Part shown: one piece after another, positions 11,083-22,493 of the stretch
Position numbering within the stretch: the stretch's first letter is position 1
How the letters are laid out: the number at the start of each line of letters is the position of its first letter
Source of the DNA: an uncultured Lysobacter sp.
GTDB taxonomy: Bacteria > Pseudomonadota > Gammaproteobacteria > Xanthomonadales > Xanthomonadaceae
DNA length: 64,000 nucleotides
Direction of reading: 5' to 3'
NCBI GenBank assembly: GCA_946480055.1
Contig: CAMLID010000014.1
Coordinates: forward strand, 4,825 to 68,824
Program-made: the position numbers and the translations under genes
The notes under the pieces: model-generated
What the model was told of the DNA's origin: nothing
Seen by the model: the letters and a program-made list of their open reading frames with translations, nothing else
The model's database searches: none

Positions 11083-11742
11083 TCAGCCGCCGCTTTCGTA
11101 ACCGGCGATTTCCTCGTCCGCCAGCAACTGCCGCAACTGCGCCGCCGAGGCGCGCTTCATCGGCTTCTCGTCCACGCCCGACAGCGGTGCCTGGCGCAGC
11201 ACGTCCAGGGGCAGCACGGTCAGGTCGAAGCTCAGCTCCTCGGCGCTGAATATCCAGACCGGGAAGTCGTCGCTGCGTTCGCGGTCCAGGCGCAGGTGAC
11301 GGCTGCGGGCCTCGGCGGGAATGCCGTGCTGGTCGAGGAAGCGCGATGCGGCGTCGGGATCGTCGCTGTACAGGTGCAGGGCGACCGGGCTGCGGGCGTC
11401 GGCGGTGCCTTCCAGGACCGGGCCGACCAGGCGCGGCTCGAAGGCGCTGAAGAATTCCATCGCGCGCAATGCGGCTTCGCGGCGCTGGCGCAGGCCGACC
11501 AGGTTGTCGCGCTGGAACAGGCGCTGGTACTCGCGCAGCGCGTCCTCGATCTCGCGATTGCGCGGCAGCGAGGCGTCGTCGTAGATGCCCAGGCGTTCGG
11601 CGGCCTTGAGCTTGGCTTGGTGGTAGTCGCGGATGCCGCCTTCGGCCATCAGCCGGGCGGCCTCGTGGGCGAGGCGGTGGCGGCGTTCGCGGGTGCGGGT
11701 CTCGGCGTGCTGCTGTGCGTGCTGACGGGCGTGGTGTGGCAT
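11083..11742 (-). CDS. Conserved hypothetical protein
   Basis: 219 residues from the ATG at 11742, chosen because GGAGGT lies just upstream of it; an ATG seven codons further out has no such site. The N-terminus is His/Arg/Gln-rich, then a helical segment with HRLAHEAARLMAEGGIRDYHQAKLKAAERLGI, the start of a domain seen in uncharacterised proteobacterial proteins. The rest is acidic and helix-rich, without membrane segments or catalytic motifs I can name. There is a basal resemblance to proteins loosely annotated as nucleotidyltransferases, but I see no nucleotidyltransferase motif and do not assert it. It is convergent with gltA and downstream of the PBP1A gene on the same strand, separated by about 195 bases. 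Confidence 0.7.
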   Translation of the reverse strand: MPHHARQHAQQHAETRTRERRHRLAHEAARLMAEGGIRDYHQAKLKAAERLGIYDDASLPRNREIEDALREYQRLFQRDNLVGLRQRREAALRAMEFFSAFEPRLVGPVLEGTADARSPVALHLYSDDPDAASRFLDQHGIPAEARSRHLRLDRERSDDFPVWIFSAEELSFDLTVLPLDVLRQAPLSGVDEKPMKRASAAQLRQLLADEEIAGYESGG

Positions 11743-11901
11743 GACGACCTCCGCGGCTGGCACGGCGACGGCGAGGGGACTCGCCGCGGCCGGCGGCCCG
11801 CGCCGGCGGTTTCAACGCTAACACGCCGATGCGGTTTTTCTCATCACATCGGCGCTGGAACGGTCGACGCCCGCGGCGAGGCGGGCGTCGACGGGGTTCG
11901 A

Positions 11902-11945
11902 GCTCAGAAGGGACTCCGGCTCAGAAGGGGCTCGGGCTCAGAAAA
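11902..11945. repeat. Short tandem repeat at the 3' end of the PBP1A gene
   Basis: A 17-base unit occurs twice (GCTCAGAAGGGACTCCG at 11902-11918, GCTCAGAAGGGGCTCGG at 11919-11935) and a third time in part (GCTCAGAAA from 11936), the last copy covering the PBP1A stop codon. It looks like tandem duplication of the gene end. Confidence 0.6.
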
Positions 11946-14466
11946 TGTCGAACGAATCTTCCGACGGCGCCGCTTCGGCCGGGCCGTAGTCGACGTAGGA
12001 CTGCATCTTGTCCAGGTCCTCGGCCTTGACCCATTCGACGATGCCGCCGCCGCCGTCCGGGATCAGCGCGCCGTTGGCGCCGACCGAGACCTTGACCATG
12101 CCCTGCGGCGGCTCGTTGGCGGCGATCGGCTTGTCCTTCAGCGCGACGCGCATGTAGTCGATCCAGATCGGCAGCGCGGCCTTGCCGCCGTATTCGCGGT
12201 AGCCCAGCGACTTGTAGTTGTCGCGGCCGACCCAGACCGTGGTCACCAGCGGGCCGCCGAAGCCGGAGAACCAGGCGTCGCGGTGGTCGTTGGTGGAGCC
12301 GGTCTTGCCGCCGATGTCCTCGCGGCCGAGCACCTTGGCCGCGGTGCCGGTGCCGCGCAGAACCACGTCGCGCAGCATCGACACGATCTGGTAGGCGATG
12401 CGGTCGTCGATCGCGCGCGGTGCGACGACCAGGTCGGCCGGCGGCTTGGCCGCGGGTTTGGCCGGCTCGGAGGCCTTGGCGCCGGCCTTGGGATCGGGCG
12501 TGGCGCCGCCTTCGGGGCCGAAGTTGAAGCCGTCGACCAGGCCGCCGGAGCGCACCGTGGTGCCGGGGCCGCGGCCGCCGCATTCGGGGCAGGCGGTGGC
12601 CGGCTTTTCCTTGAACACCACCGCGCCGGCGCGGTCCTTGATCTCGTCGATGAACCAGGGCGTGATGCGGAAACCGCCGTTGGCGAAGGTGGCGTAGCCG
12701 CGCGCGACCGACAGCGGGGTCAGCGAAGCGGTGCCCAGCGACATCGACAGGTTCGGCGGCAGCTGCTCGATGTCGAAGCCGAAGTTGCTGATGTACTTGC
12801 GGGCGAAGTCCACGCCCATCGCATCGAGCAGGCGCACCGAGACCAGGTTGCGCGACTGCACCATCGCCTCGCGCACCCGCATCGGGCCGGCGAAGTTGCC
12901 GCTGTCGTTCTGCGGGCGCCAGATATGGCCGCGGCGGTCGCGGAACACCACCGGCGCGTCGAGCACGATCGATGCCGGGTTGTAGCCGCGCTCGAACGAA
13001 GCCGCGTACACGAACGGCTTGAAGCTGGAGCCGGGCTGGCGCCGGGCCTGGGTGGCGCGGTTGAACTTGGCGCCGGCGAAGCTGAAACCGCCGGACAGGG
13101 CGCGCAGGGCGCCGTTGGACGGTTCCAGCGAGACCAGCGCGGCCTGCGCCTGGGGCAGCTGCTCCAGGCGGTAGCCCAGCGGCGCGCCGACCATCGGCGG
13201 CGCCTCGGCGACCGGGGCGTCGGGCTTCTTGGGGTCGGCCTTGGGCGCCGGCGGCTCGATCCGCTCGATCCGGACCAGGTCGCCGCGCTTGACCAGACTG
13301 CCCGGGCTGCGGCCGCCCCAGCCCTGACTGGCGCTGAGGCTGACCTCGCTGCCGTCGACCAGGGCCAGGCGGGCGCCGCCGCCTTCGTTGCCGAGCACGA
13401 TCGCCGGCAGCAGGCCGGCCTGGGCCGGGATCGAACGCAGGCGCTGCTTGGCGGTCGCGGCGTCCTCGTTGGCGGCCAGGTCGAAGTGCTGCTCGACGCC
13501 GTGCCAGCCGTGGCGGCGGTCGTAGACCTTGAGGCCGTCGCGCACGGCCTTGTCGGCCGCGACCTGCAGGGTCGGGTCGATGGTGGTGGTGACGTGGTAG
13601 CCCTTGGTCAGGGCCTCGGCGCCGTAGCGCTCGATCATCTGCTGGCGGACCATCTCGGCCACGTACGGCGCGTAGACCTCGACCGGGCGCTCGTGCGGGG
13701 TGGCGTGCATCGGCACGGCCTTGGCCGCGGCGGCCTCGGCGGCGCTGATGAAGCGCTGCTCGGCCATGCGGTCGAGGATGTAGTCGCGGCGAAGCTTGGC
13801 GCGCTCCGGGTTGCTCAGCGGATTGCCGCTGGACGGGAACTTGGGAATGCCGGCCAAAGAAGCCATTTCGTCGAGCGAAAGCTCGCTCATCTTCTTGCCG
13901 TAGTAGAACTCGGCGGCGGCGCCGACGCCGTAGGCGCGGTTGCCGAAGAAGCTCTTGTTCAAATACAACTCGAAGATCTCGTCCTTGCTCAGCTCGCGCT
14001 CCATGCGCATCGCCAGCAGCATTTCGCCGAGCTTGCGCTTGTAGCTGTATTCCGAGCTCAGGAAGAACTGGCGCGCGACCTGCTGGGTGATGGTCGAGCC
14101 GCCCGGGACGCGCTTGTCGTCGGTGGTCGCCAGCAACCAGATCGCCCGGCCGATGCCCTTGTAGTCGATGCCGTGGTGCTTGTAGAAGCGGGCATCCTCG
14201 ATCGCGATGAAGGCCTGCTTGAGCCGGGTCGGGACGTCCTCGATGGCCACCGGGTAGCGCCGGGTCTCGCCGAACAGGGCCATCAGGCGGCCGTCGGCGG
14301 CATAGACGTACATCGGCTCCTGCAGCTCGACGGTACGCAGGGTCTCCACGTCCGGAAGCTTGGGGGCGATCAGGTAGTACAGGGTGCCGGCGGCGATCAC
14401 CCCGAGCAGGACCAGGCCGGCGAACGCATAGAGCGCCCAGCGCAAAAGACGGCGGAGACGGGGCAT
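11938..14466 (-). CDS. mrcA: Penicillin-binding protein 1A, bifunctional glycosyltransferase/transpeptidase
   Basis: 842 residues from the ATG at 14466, placed right before the cytoplasmic RLRRLLRW and a membrane helix (about 10-33). It polymerises lipid II and cross-links peptidoglycan in the periplasm. The glycosyltransferase domain shows the catalytic Glu90 in [12 protein letters not shown] and later [12 protein letters not shown]. The transpeptidase domain has SSFK (nucleophile Ser480), SRN (538-540) and KTGS (721-724). An OB-like insert lies between them, as in other PBP1A proteins. Odd features are a CPECGG segment at about 626-631 and a Pro/Ala/Lys-rich linker (655-680) inserted between SxN and KTG. 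The gene is divergent from pilMNOPQ, a neighbourhood common in gammaproteobacteria. Confidence 0.96.
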   Translation of the reverse strand: MPRLRRLLRWALYAFAGLVLLGVIAAGTLYYLIAPKLPDVETLRTVELQEPMYVYAADGRLMALFGETRRYPVAIEDVPTRLKQAFIAIEDARFYKHHGIDYKGIGRAIWLLATTDDKRVPGGSTITQQVARQFFLSSEYSYKRKLGEMLLAMRMERELSKDEIFELYLNKSFFGNRAYGVGAAAEFYYGKKMSELSLDEMASLAGIPKFPSSGNPLSNPERAKLRRDYILDRMAEQRFISAAEAAAAKAVPMHATPHERPVEVYAPYVAEMVRQQMIERYGAEALTKGYHVTTTIDPTLQVAADKAVRDGLKVYDRRHGWHGVEQHFDLAANEDAATAKQRLRSIPAQAGLLPAIVLGNEGGGARLALVDGSEVSLSASQGWGGRSPGSLVKRGDLVRIERIEPPAPKADPKKPDAPVAEAPPMVGAPLGYRLEQLPQAQAALVSLEPSNGALRALSGGFSFAGAKFNRATQARRQPGSSFKPFVYAASFERGYNPASIVLDAPVVFRDRRGHIWRPQNDSGNFAGPMRVREAMVQSRNLVSVRLLDAMGVDFARKYISNFGFDIEQLPPNLSMSLGTASLTPLSVARGYATFANGGFRITPWFIDEIKDRAGAVVFKEKPATACPECGGRGPGTTVRSGGLVDGFNFGPEGGATPDPKAGAKASEPAKPAAKPPADLVVAPRAIDDRIAYQIVSMLRDVVLRGTGTAAKVLGREDIGGKTGSTNDHRDAWFSGFGGPLVTTVWVGRDNYKSLGYREYGGKAALPIWIDYMRVALKDKPIAANEPPQGMVKVSVGANGALIPDGGGGIVEWVKAEDLDKMQSYVDYGPAEAAPSEDSFDIF

Positions 14467-14503
14467 CGAAGCGGGTTCCGATTGCGGGTTGTAGTGGGCG
14501 TGG

Positions 14504-14509
14504 AGTATA
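14504..14509 (-). promoter_or_regulatory. Candidate -10 box of the PBP1A gene
   Basis: TATACT on the minus strand, 38 bases before the start codon. I see no good -35 box. Confidence 0.3.
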
Positions 14510-14614
14510 GAGGAGCCGGGACAGGGACCGCCCCAGGGGGCGGGCGGCCGGTGGTTTCCGCTAAGGCCGTTACGCAAAAAAGGCGTTCTCGGTTGGCATT
14601 CCAGAAAGAAATGG

Positions 14615-14643
14615 TTGCCAGCCTGTGAAAAGTCCGTTATCTA
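14615..14643 (+). promoter_or_regulatory. Candidate promoter of pilMNOPQ
   Basis: TTGCCA (14615-14620), 17 bases, TATCTA (14638-14643), about 50 bases before pilM. The -10 is a weak match. Confidence 0.3.
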
Positions 14644-14644
14644 A

Positions 14645-15753
<1,109 letters not shown>

Positions 15754-15754
<1 letters not shown>

Positions 15755-16599
15755 TGGCACGGATCAATCTGCTCCCGTGGCGAGCCGAACGCCGTAAACA
15801 GCGGCAGAAAGAATTCGTCACCATGATCGTGATGGCGGTTCTGGGCGCCCTCGTGCTGTCGGGCCTGATCGTGATGTTCTACAGCGGTCAGATCGACGGT
15901 CAGAACAAGCGCAACAACTTCCTCAAGGATCGCATCACCGAGGTCGACCAGCAGATCAAGGAGATCGAGGAGCTCGACAAGAAGAAGTCGAAGCTTCTGG
16001 CACGCAAGGAAGTGATCGAACAGCTGCAGTCGAACCGTTCGCAGATGGTGCACCTGTTCGATTCGCTGGTGCGCACCATTCCCGACGGCGCGGTGCTGAC
16101 GGCGATCAAGCAGGACGCCGACACCCTCACCCTGGAAGGCCGCGCGCAGTCCAACGCCCGCGTCAGTACCTACATGCGCAACCTGGAAGGTTCCGGCTGG
16201 ATGACCAGTCCCGACCTGTCGATCATCGAGGCCAAGGGCACCGACAAGGGCCTGCCGTACGAGTTCAAGCTGCAGGTCAAGCTGGCCAACCCGAACGCGC
16301 CCAAGGACGAGAACGGCGACGGCCAGCCCGACGCGCCGGCGGCTGGCGCCGAGGCCGCAATGGCCGACGCTGCCACGGCCAACGCCGCCGCTCCGGCCGC
16401 GGCTGCGCCCGCCGCCGCCAACGCTCCGGCAGGCGCGGCCGCTCCGGCCGCGATCGCTCCGGTAGCTCCGGCTGCGGCGCCCGCCGCTGCTCCGGCCGCA
16501 CCGACGCCGGGTACCACCCCGGGCGGCGTTCCGACGCCCGCCCAGGCTCCGCCGGAATCGGCGCCGGCCGCTGGCAACAACAAGGGGGCCGAATCGTGA
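15754..16599 (+). CDS. pilN: Type IV pilus assembly protein PilN
   Basis: 281 residues. It begins MARINLLPWRAERRK, the conserved cytoplasmic INLLPWR motif that PilM binds, then one membrane helix (about 25-47), a coiled coil (KDRITEVDQQIKEIEELDKKKSKL) and a ferredoxin-like periplasmic domain. It forms the inner-membrane complex with PilO. From about residue 185 the protein runs into a long tail made almost only of Ala and Pro with some Gly and Thr, which makes it clearly longer than the roughly 200 residues typical of the family. It overlaps pilM by one base and pilO by four (GTGA). Confidence 0.95.
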
Positions 16600-17312
16600 G
16601 CCAGAAGAAGATGTCGCTCAAGGACCTCGACTTCAACAACATGGGGTCGTGGCCGCAGCAGGCCAAAATCGGCTTCTGCGTGATCGTCGGCCTGGTGATC
16701 GTAGGCCTGGCTTGGTACCTGTTCGTCAGCGATAAGCGCACCCAGCTCGAAGGCCTGGAGCGCACCGAGACGGAACTGCGCACCGAGTTCGAGACCAAGC
16801 AGGGCCGTGCCGCCAATCTGGAGCCGCTGAAGCAGCAGCTCGTGCAGATGGAGCAGCAGTTGCAGCAGATGCTGCGCCAGCTGCCGAGCAAGACCGAAAT
16901 GCCCGACCTGATCGTCGACATTTCGCAGACCGCGCTCGCCACCGGCATTACCAACGAACTGTTCCAGCCCGGTCCGGAGCAGCCCAAGGACTTCTACGCC
17001 GAGAAGCCGATCGCGCTGCGCATGGTGGGTACCTATCACCAGTTCGGCGGTTTCGTCAGCGGCGTCGCCTCGCTGCCGCGCGTGGTCATCATGACCATGC
17101 ACGACATCTCGCTGCGTCCGCGCGGCGCTGCGGCCGGCGACAAGTCCGCGGTCATCACGCCCAACAGTCCGTTGGAATTGGCCGGCACGGTCAAGACCTA
17201 CCGTTACCTGGACGAAGAAGAAGTGTCGGCGCAGGAAAAGGCCAACGGTGATCCTAACGCCGCCGCGGCCGCACCTGCCGCGCCCACTGGCGACAAGAAG
17301 GAGGGCGGCTGA
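16596..17312 (+). CDS. pilO: Type IV pilus assembly protein PilO
   Basis: 238 residues with a GTG start inside the pilN stop. A short cytoplasmic part is followed by one membrane helix (about 25-48), a coiled coil rich in Gln and Glu (EPLKQQLVQMEQQLQQMLRQL) and a periplasmic ferredoxin-like domain. It pairs with PilN and binds the PilP lipoprotein. The C-terminus ends in an Ala/Pro-rich tail with a Lys cluster, echoing the tail of PilN. The stop overlaps the pilP start by one base (TGATG). Confidence 0.95.
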   Translation: MSQKKMSLKDLDFNNMGSWPQQAKIGFCVIVGLVIVGLAWYLFVSDKRTQLEGLERTETELRTEFETKQGRAANLEPLKQQLVQMEQQLQQMLRQLPSKTEMPDLIVDISQTALATGITNELFQPGPEQPKDFYAEKPIALRMVGTYHQFGGFVSGVASLPRVVIMTMHDISLRPRGAAAGDKSAVITPNSPLELAGTVKTYRYLDEEEVSAQEKANGDPNAAAAAPAAPTGDKKEGG

Positions 17313-17860
17313 TGCGTACGACATTCAACGCAGGCGCTCGCAGTCGCGTCCTGATCGCCGCGACGATGCTGCTGGCGGCCACCGCCTGCTCGCGCGGCAT
17401 CACCAGCACGCCGGGCGAAGCGCCGAACCTGGAAAAGTGGGTCGCCGAAGTGAAGGCGCGTCCGGCTCCGCCGCTGGATCCGCTGCCGGTGATGCAGCAG
17501 TTCGAAACCTTCGAATACGCCGCGCAGGCGATGCGCGATCCGTTCAGCAACGCGTTCACCGACCAGGGCGGCGGCAACGGTCCGCGCCCGGACGCCACGC
17601 GTCGCAAGCAGACCTTGGAACAGTTCCCGCTCGACAGCCTGGACATGGTCGGCACGCTCGGCCGTGGTCCCGGTGTGATCGCTCTGGTGATGGCGCCCGA
17701 CAAGGTGACCTACCGGGTGCGGCCAGGTGCGTACATGGGGCAGAACGACGGGCGGGTGACCAGCGTGTCCGAAGACCGGATCGAGTTGGTGGAACTGGTG
17801 CCGGACGGCGCTGGTGGCTGGCTGGAACGTCCCGCCACCGTGGCGTTAGAAGACAATTGA
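17312..17860 (+). CDS. pilP: Type IV pilus lipoprotein PilP
   Basis: 182 residues. The signal peptide ends in a lipobox with Cys26 (AATAC). The extended linker after it binds PilN/PilO, and the C-terminal beta-domain (LDSLDMVGTLGRGPGVIALV, then RVRPGAYMGQNDGRV) docks on the N0 region of the PilQ secretin. It thus ties the inner-membrane alignment complex to the outer-membrane pore. Length matches the family. It overlaps pilO by one base and ends 15 bases before pilQ. Confidence 0.96.
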   Translation: MRTTFNAGARSRVLIAATMLLAATACSRGITSTPGEAPNLEKWVAEVKARPAPPLDPLPVMQQFETFEYAAQAMRDPFSNAFTDQGGGNGPRPDATRRKQTLEQFPLDSLDMVGTLGRGPGVIALVMAPDKVTYRVRPGAYMGQNDGRVTSVSEDRIELVELVPDGAGGWLERPATVALEDN

Positions 17861-17875
17861 TTGGGGGATAGCACG

Positions 17876-19873
17876 ATGACCGTATTCAACGCCAAATGCT
17901 CGCGGCCGGCCCGGCGCCCCTTGGCTTTCAGCACGCGCAGCGCCGGCCTGGTGGTCGGCTTGCTCGCGGGACTCAGCGCCGCGCATGCCGCGACGCCGGC
18001 GTCCGGGGCCGCGGCACCGGTCGCGGCTCCAGCCGCGCCTGTGGTCGCTCCCGCGCACAGCCTCGATCCGGCCAAGCAGCTGCCGGGCGCGATCTCGGTC
18101 GCGAACATCGACTTCAAGCGCGGCGACGGCGGCTCCGGCAAGCTGATCCTGAAGTTCAGCGGCGACGGTGCCGCGCCGGACCTGCGCAGCCAGGGCTCGA
18201 GCGTGATCATCAACGTCGGCAACGCCCAGTTGCCGGCCGCGCTGCAGCGTCCGCTGAACGTCACCGACTTCGCGACCCCGGTCCAGCGCATCGACGCGCG
18301 CGCCAGCGGTAACGGCACGCAGCTGGTGCTCAACACCAACGGCGGTTTCGAGTCGCTGGCCTACCAGACCGGTCGCGAGTACATCGTCGAGATCGTGCCC
18401 AAGGCCGCCTCGGCCGTCGGTAGCCGCGCAGTCGGCGCCGCCGGCAGCGGTGCGGCCGACTCGGCCAAGCGCGGCTACAGCGGCCGCCCGGTGACCTTCA
18501 ACTTCCAGGACGTGCCGGTGCGCACCGTGCTGCAGCTGATCGCCGAGGAGTCCAACCTCAACGTGGTCGCCGCCGACACGGTCCAGGGCAACGTGACCCT
18601 GCGCTTGGTCAATGTGCCCTGGGATCAGGCGCTGGATCTGGTCCTGCAGGCCAAGGGCCTGGACAAGCGCCGCAGCGGCAACGTGGTGTGGATCGCGCCG
18701 CAGGCCGAAGTCGCCAAGTACGAGCAGGACAAGGAAGACGCGCGCATCGCGCTCGACAACCGCGTCGACCTGGTCACCGAGTACATCCAGATCAACTACC
18801 ACAACGCCACGGCCATCTTCAAAGCGCTGACCGAGGCCAAGGGCGTCGGCGGCGGCAGCGGCGGCGGCGGTAGCGGCGGCCAGTCCCAGAACGAGAACGG
18901 CTTCCTCTCGCAGCGCGGCCGACTGGTCGCCGACGAGCGCACCAACACGCTGATGATCAGCGACATCCCGAAGAAGGTTCAGCAGATGCGCGAACTGGTT
19001 CGGGTGATCGATCGCCCGGTCGACCAGGTCGTGATCGAGGCCCGCATCGTGATCGCGACCGAATCGGTCTCGCGCGAACTCGGCGCCAAGTTCGGCATCA
19101 GCGGCAACAAGGACAACTCCTACTTCAGCGGCAATCTCGACGCCAACACCGCGACCCGCAACTCGCAGGTCGCCGCCGATACCGCCTATGCCAACGCCTT
19201 CCGCGACTGGCTCAACGGCGGCTCGGTCGGCTCGCCGCCGGTGCGTACGCTGGGCTCGATCACCCGCGGTCTGATGACCAACCTGGGCGTCGACAACCCG
19301 GCCGGCTCGCTGGCGCTGTCGATCCTCAACGCCGGTTACCTGCTCGACATCGAGCTCTCGGCGATCCAGGAAGAAGGTCGCGGCGAAGTCATCTCCAACC
19401 CGCGCGTGGTCACCAGCAACCAGCGCGAAGCGGTGATCAGCCAGGGCCAGGAAGTGGGCTACGTGACGATCTCCCCGCAGCAGGGCGGCAACAGCACGCC
19501 GATCCCGAACGTCCAGTTCAAGGACGTGCTGCTGGAGCTCAAGGTCACCCCGACCATCACCAACGACGGCCGCGTGTTCCTGAACATGGCGGTCAAGAAG
19601 GACGAGGTCGACGGCACCCTGAACACCTCGATCGGCCAGGTGCCGATCATCGCCAAGCGCTCGGTCAACACCGCGGTGCTGGTCGAGGACGGTCAGACCG
19701 TGGTGATCGGCGGCGTGTACGAGTTCCGCGACCGCAGCGACATCACCAAGGTGCCGTTCCTGGGCGACATCCCCTTCCTGGGCAACTTGTTCAAGAAGAA
19801 GGGCCGCTCCAAGGAAAAAGCCGAGCTGCTGATCTTCGTGACACCGAAAGTGCTCAAGGTCGCGCAGCGCTAA
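17876..19873 (+). CDS. pilQ: Type IV pilus secretin PilQ
   Basis: 665 residues from the ATG at 17876, preceded by GGGGGAT; the frame can be extended upstream only by a TTG. Signal peptide to about residue 38, then an Ala-rich linker, an AMIN domain (about 70-185, peptidoglycan binding), an STN/N0 domain (VTFNFQDVPVRTVLQLIAEES), an N1 domain, and the secretin pore ending in VPFLGDIPFLGNLFKKK and ELLIFVTPKVL. A Gly/Ser loop lies at about 322-337 within the N1 region. It forms the multimeric outer-membrane channel for the pilus. Last gene of the operon, followed by a strong terminator. Confidence 0.97.
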   Translation: MTVFNAKCSRPARRPLAFSTRSAGLVVGLLAGLSAAHAATPASGAAAPVAAPAAPVVAPAHSLDPAKQLPGAISVANIDFKRGDGGSGKLILKFSGDGAAPDLRSQGSSVIINVGNAQLPAALQRPLNVTDFATPVQRIDARASGNGTQLVLNTNGGFESLAYQTGREYIVEIVPKAASAVGSRAVGAAGSGAADSAKRGYSGRPVTFNFQDVPVRTVLQLIAEESNLNVVAADTVQGNVTLRLVNVPWDQALDLVLQAKGLDKRRSGNVVWIAPQAEVAKYEQDKEDARIALDNRVDLVTEYIQINYHNATAIFKALTEAKGVGGGSGGGGSGGQSQNENGFLSQRGRLVADERTNTLMISDIPKKVQQMRELVRVIDRPVDQVVIEARIVIATESVSRELGAKFGISGNKDNSYFSGNLDANTATRNSQVAADTAYANAFRDWLNGGSVGSPPVRTLGSITRGLMTNLGVDNPAGSLALSILNAGYLLDIELSAIQEEGRGEVISNPRVVTSNQREAVISQGQEVGYVTISPQQGGNSTPIPNVQFKDVLLELKVTPTITNDGRVFLNMAVKKDEVDGTLNTSIGQVPIIAKRSVNTAVLVEDGQTVVIGGVYEFRDRSDITKVPFLGDIPFLGNLFKKKGRSKEKAELLIFVTPKVLKVAQR

Positions 19874-19899
19874 GCGCAGCCGATCCGGACGTTGTACGC

Positions 19900-19928
19900 A
19901 AGAGGGCCTTCGGGCCCTCTTCGCGTTT
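19900..19928 (+). terminator. Terminator of pilMNOPQ
   Basis: AAGAGGGCC (19900-19908) pairs with GGCCCTCTT around a UUCG-like loop, then GCGTTTT. Confidence 0.85.
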
Positions 19929-20030
19929 TCGGGGTCGGAAAGGGGCGATGAGCTGAACGTGCCATCGGTTGGGTGAACCCCGGCCGCCAAGTTCGGTCAA
20001 AATCGGACCTCGCCCCGCGTCGGAACGCCG

Positions 20031-21068
<1,038 letters not shown>

Positions 21069-21120
21069 GCCGGCGCGACGCGTTGCCGCTCATGGCGCGC
21101 GGCGCCGGTCCAGGATCGAC

Positions 21121-22035
21121 ATGAGCGGATCGTCCACCGAATCCAACGGCCTGCGTCCGCAACTGGCGGAACTGGTCGCGCTGCGCGCCGCCGTCGGCGG
21201 CCGCCGCAATGCGCGCCTGGGCCGTCACGGGGTCAGCGGCCACGCGCTGTCGCCCTTGCGCGGACGCGGCATGGAGTACGCCGAATCGCGCGAATATTCG
21301 AACGGCGACGATGCACGCCACATCGACTGGCGCCTGACCGCACGCACCGGCCGCGCCCACACCAAGTTGTTCCAGGCCGAACGCGAGCGCTTGAGCCTGA
21401 TCGTCGCCGACACCTCGCCGGCGCTGTATTTCGGCACCCGCGTGCGTTTCAAGTCGGTCCAGGCCGCGCGCGCTGGCGCGATCGCGGCCTGGGCGGCGGC
21501 GCGCGACGGCGACCGCATCGCCGCGTTGCGCGGCAGCCTGCGCGAAGCGCCGGTGCCGCCGGCGTCGGGACCGCGCGGTGCCTTGCGCGCGCTCGACGCG
21601 CTGGTACGCTGGTACGCGCAGCCGCCCGAGGACGACGCCGGTCTCGCGGTCGCGCTCGACCACGCCACGCGTCTGCTGCGGCCGGGTTCGCGCCTGGTGG
21701 TGCTGGCCGATCCGCGCAGCCTGGAGCAGGTGCCCGAGCGGCGCTGGCCGGCGCTGGCCCAGCACCACGAAGTGATCGTGCTGCTGCTCACCGATCCGTT
21801 GGAAAACGCGCCGCCGCAATCCGCGCTGGCGTTCCGCAGCGGCGAGCGACGGATCGAAGTCGATCTCGGCGTGCCCGCGCAACGCCGGCGCTGGGCCCAG
21901 GAGTTCACCGCACCGGTCGCGGCTGCGTTGGAAAAACTGCCTTCGCGCGGCGTGCGCGTGCAGGCCCTGTCCACCGATGCGCCCAGCGAGTCCTGGTTGC
22001 CGTTGCTGGGCCGGGCGCGGCCGCTGGTGGCGTGA
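21121..22035 (+). CDS. DUF58 domain protein
   Basis: 304 residues. The DUF58 signature is clear: REYSNGDDARHIDWRLTAR at about residues 58-76, followed by a VWA-like fold (LIVADTSPALYFG, then a late LVVLADPRSLEQVP). No signal peptide or membrane segment, so it should be cytoplasmic or peripheral. The last MIDAS-like Ser/Asp set is not intact (ADTSPA), usual for DUF58. Stop overlaps the next gene by one base. It is the usual second gene of MoxR-Bat operons, with unknown exact role. Confidence 0.9.
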   Translation: MSGSSTESNGLRPQLAELVALRAAVGGRRNARLGRHGVSGHALSPLRGRGMEYAESREYSNGDDARHIDWRLTARTGRAHTKLFQAERERLSLIVADTSPALYFGTRVRFKSVQAARAGAIAAWAAARDGDRIAALRGSLREAPVPPASGPRGALRALDALVRWYAQPPEDDAGLAVALDHATRLLRPGSRLVVLADPRSLEQVPERRWPALAQHHEVIVLLLTDPLENAPPQSALAFRSGERRIEVDLGVPAQRRRWAQEFTAPVAAALEKLPSRGVRVQALSTDAPSESWLPLLGRARPLVA

Positions 22036-22493
22036 TGGCCGATCCGACCTTGCTCCTGCGCGACGTGCACGAGAGCGTGGCGCCCTCGTGGTGGCCGCCG
22101 GCGCCGGGCTGGTGGATGGTGTTCGCGGCCGTGCTGCTGGTCGTGGCCGCGGTGTGGTTCTGGCGTGCGCGCCGGTACCGCCGGCGGCGCGCGATCGAGC
22201 GTGTGTTCGACGATGCGCTGGCCGTAGCGGCCACACCGTCGGCGCAGATCGCGGCGATGTCGGAACTGTTGCGCCGCGCCGCGCGCCGCAGCGATGCGAC
22301 GGCGGACCGCCTGCAGGGCGAAGACTGGCTGGCCTTCCTCGATCGCAGCGCGAAGTCGCCGCAGTTCGTCGAGGCCGCGGGCCGTCTGCTGCTCGACGGC
22401 GGTTACCGCCGCTACGTCGATCCTCTGCAGGCGGAGGCCTTGCGTGAGTTGGTGCGCACGCGCTTCCTCGAGCTGATGGGCGCAGGCCGATGA
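22035..22493 (+). CDS. DUF4381 membrane protein
   Basis: 152 residues from the ATG at 22035, overlapping the DUF58 stop. The pattern is that of DUF4381: LLLRDVHESVAPSWWPPAPGWW, one membrane helix (about 27-45), a basic Arg-rich stretch, and a short helical cytoplasmic domain with GEDWLAFLD. DUF4381 proteins occur almost only between DUF58 and BatA genes. The stop overlaps the BatA start by four bases (ATGATG). Confidence 0.88.
   Translation: MADPTLLLRDVHESVAPSWWPPAPGWWMVFAAVLLVVAAVWFWRARRYRRRRAIERVFDDALAVAATPSAQIAAMSELLRRAARRSDATADRLQGEDWLAFLDRSAKSPQFVEAAGRLLLDGGYRRYVDPLQAEALRELVRTRFLELMGAGR

Noticed and set aside
10984..14628. 1214-residue open frame on the plus strand opposite PBP1A
   Set aside because: Low-complexity antisense frame covering the whole PBP1A gene; no ribosome site, no domain.
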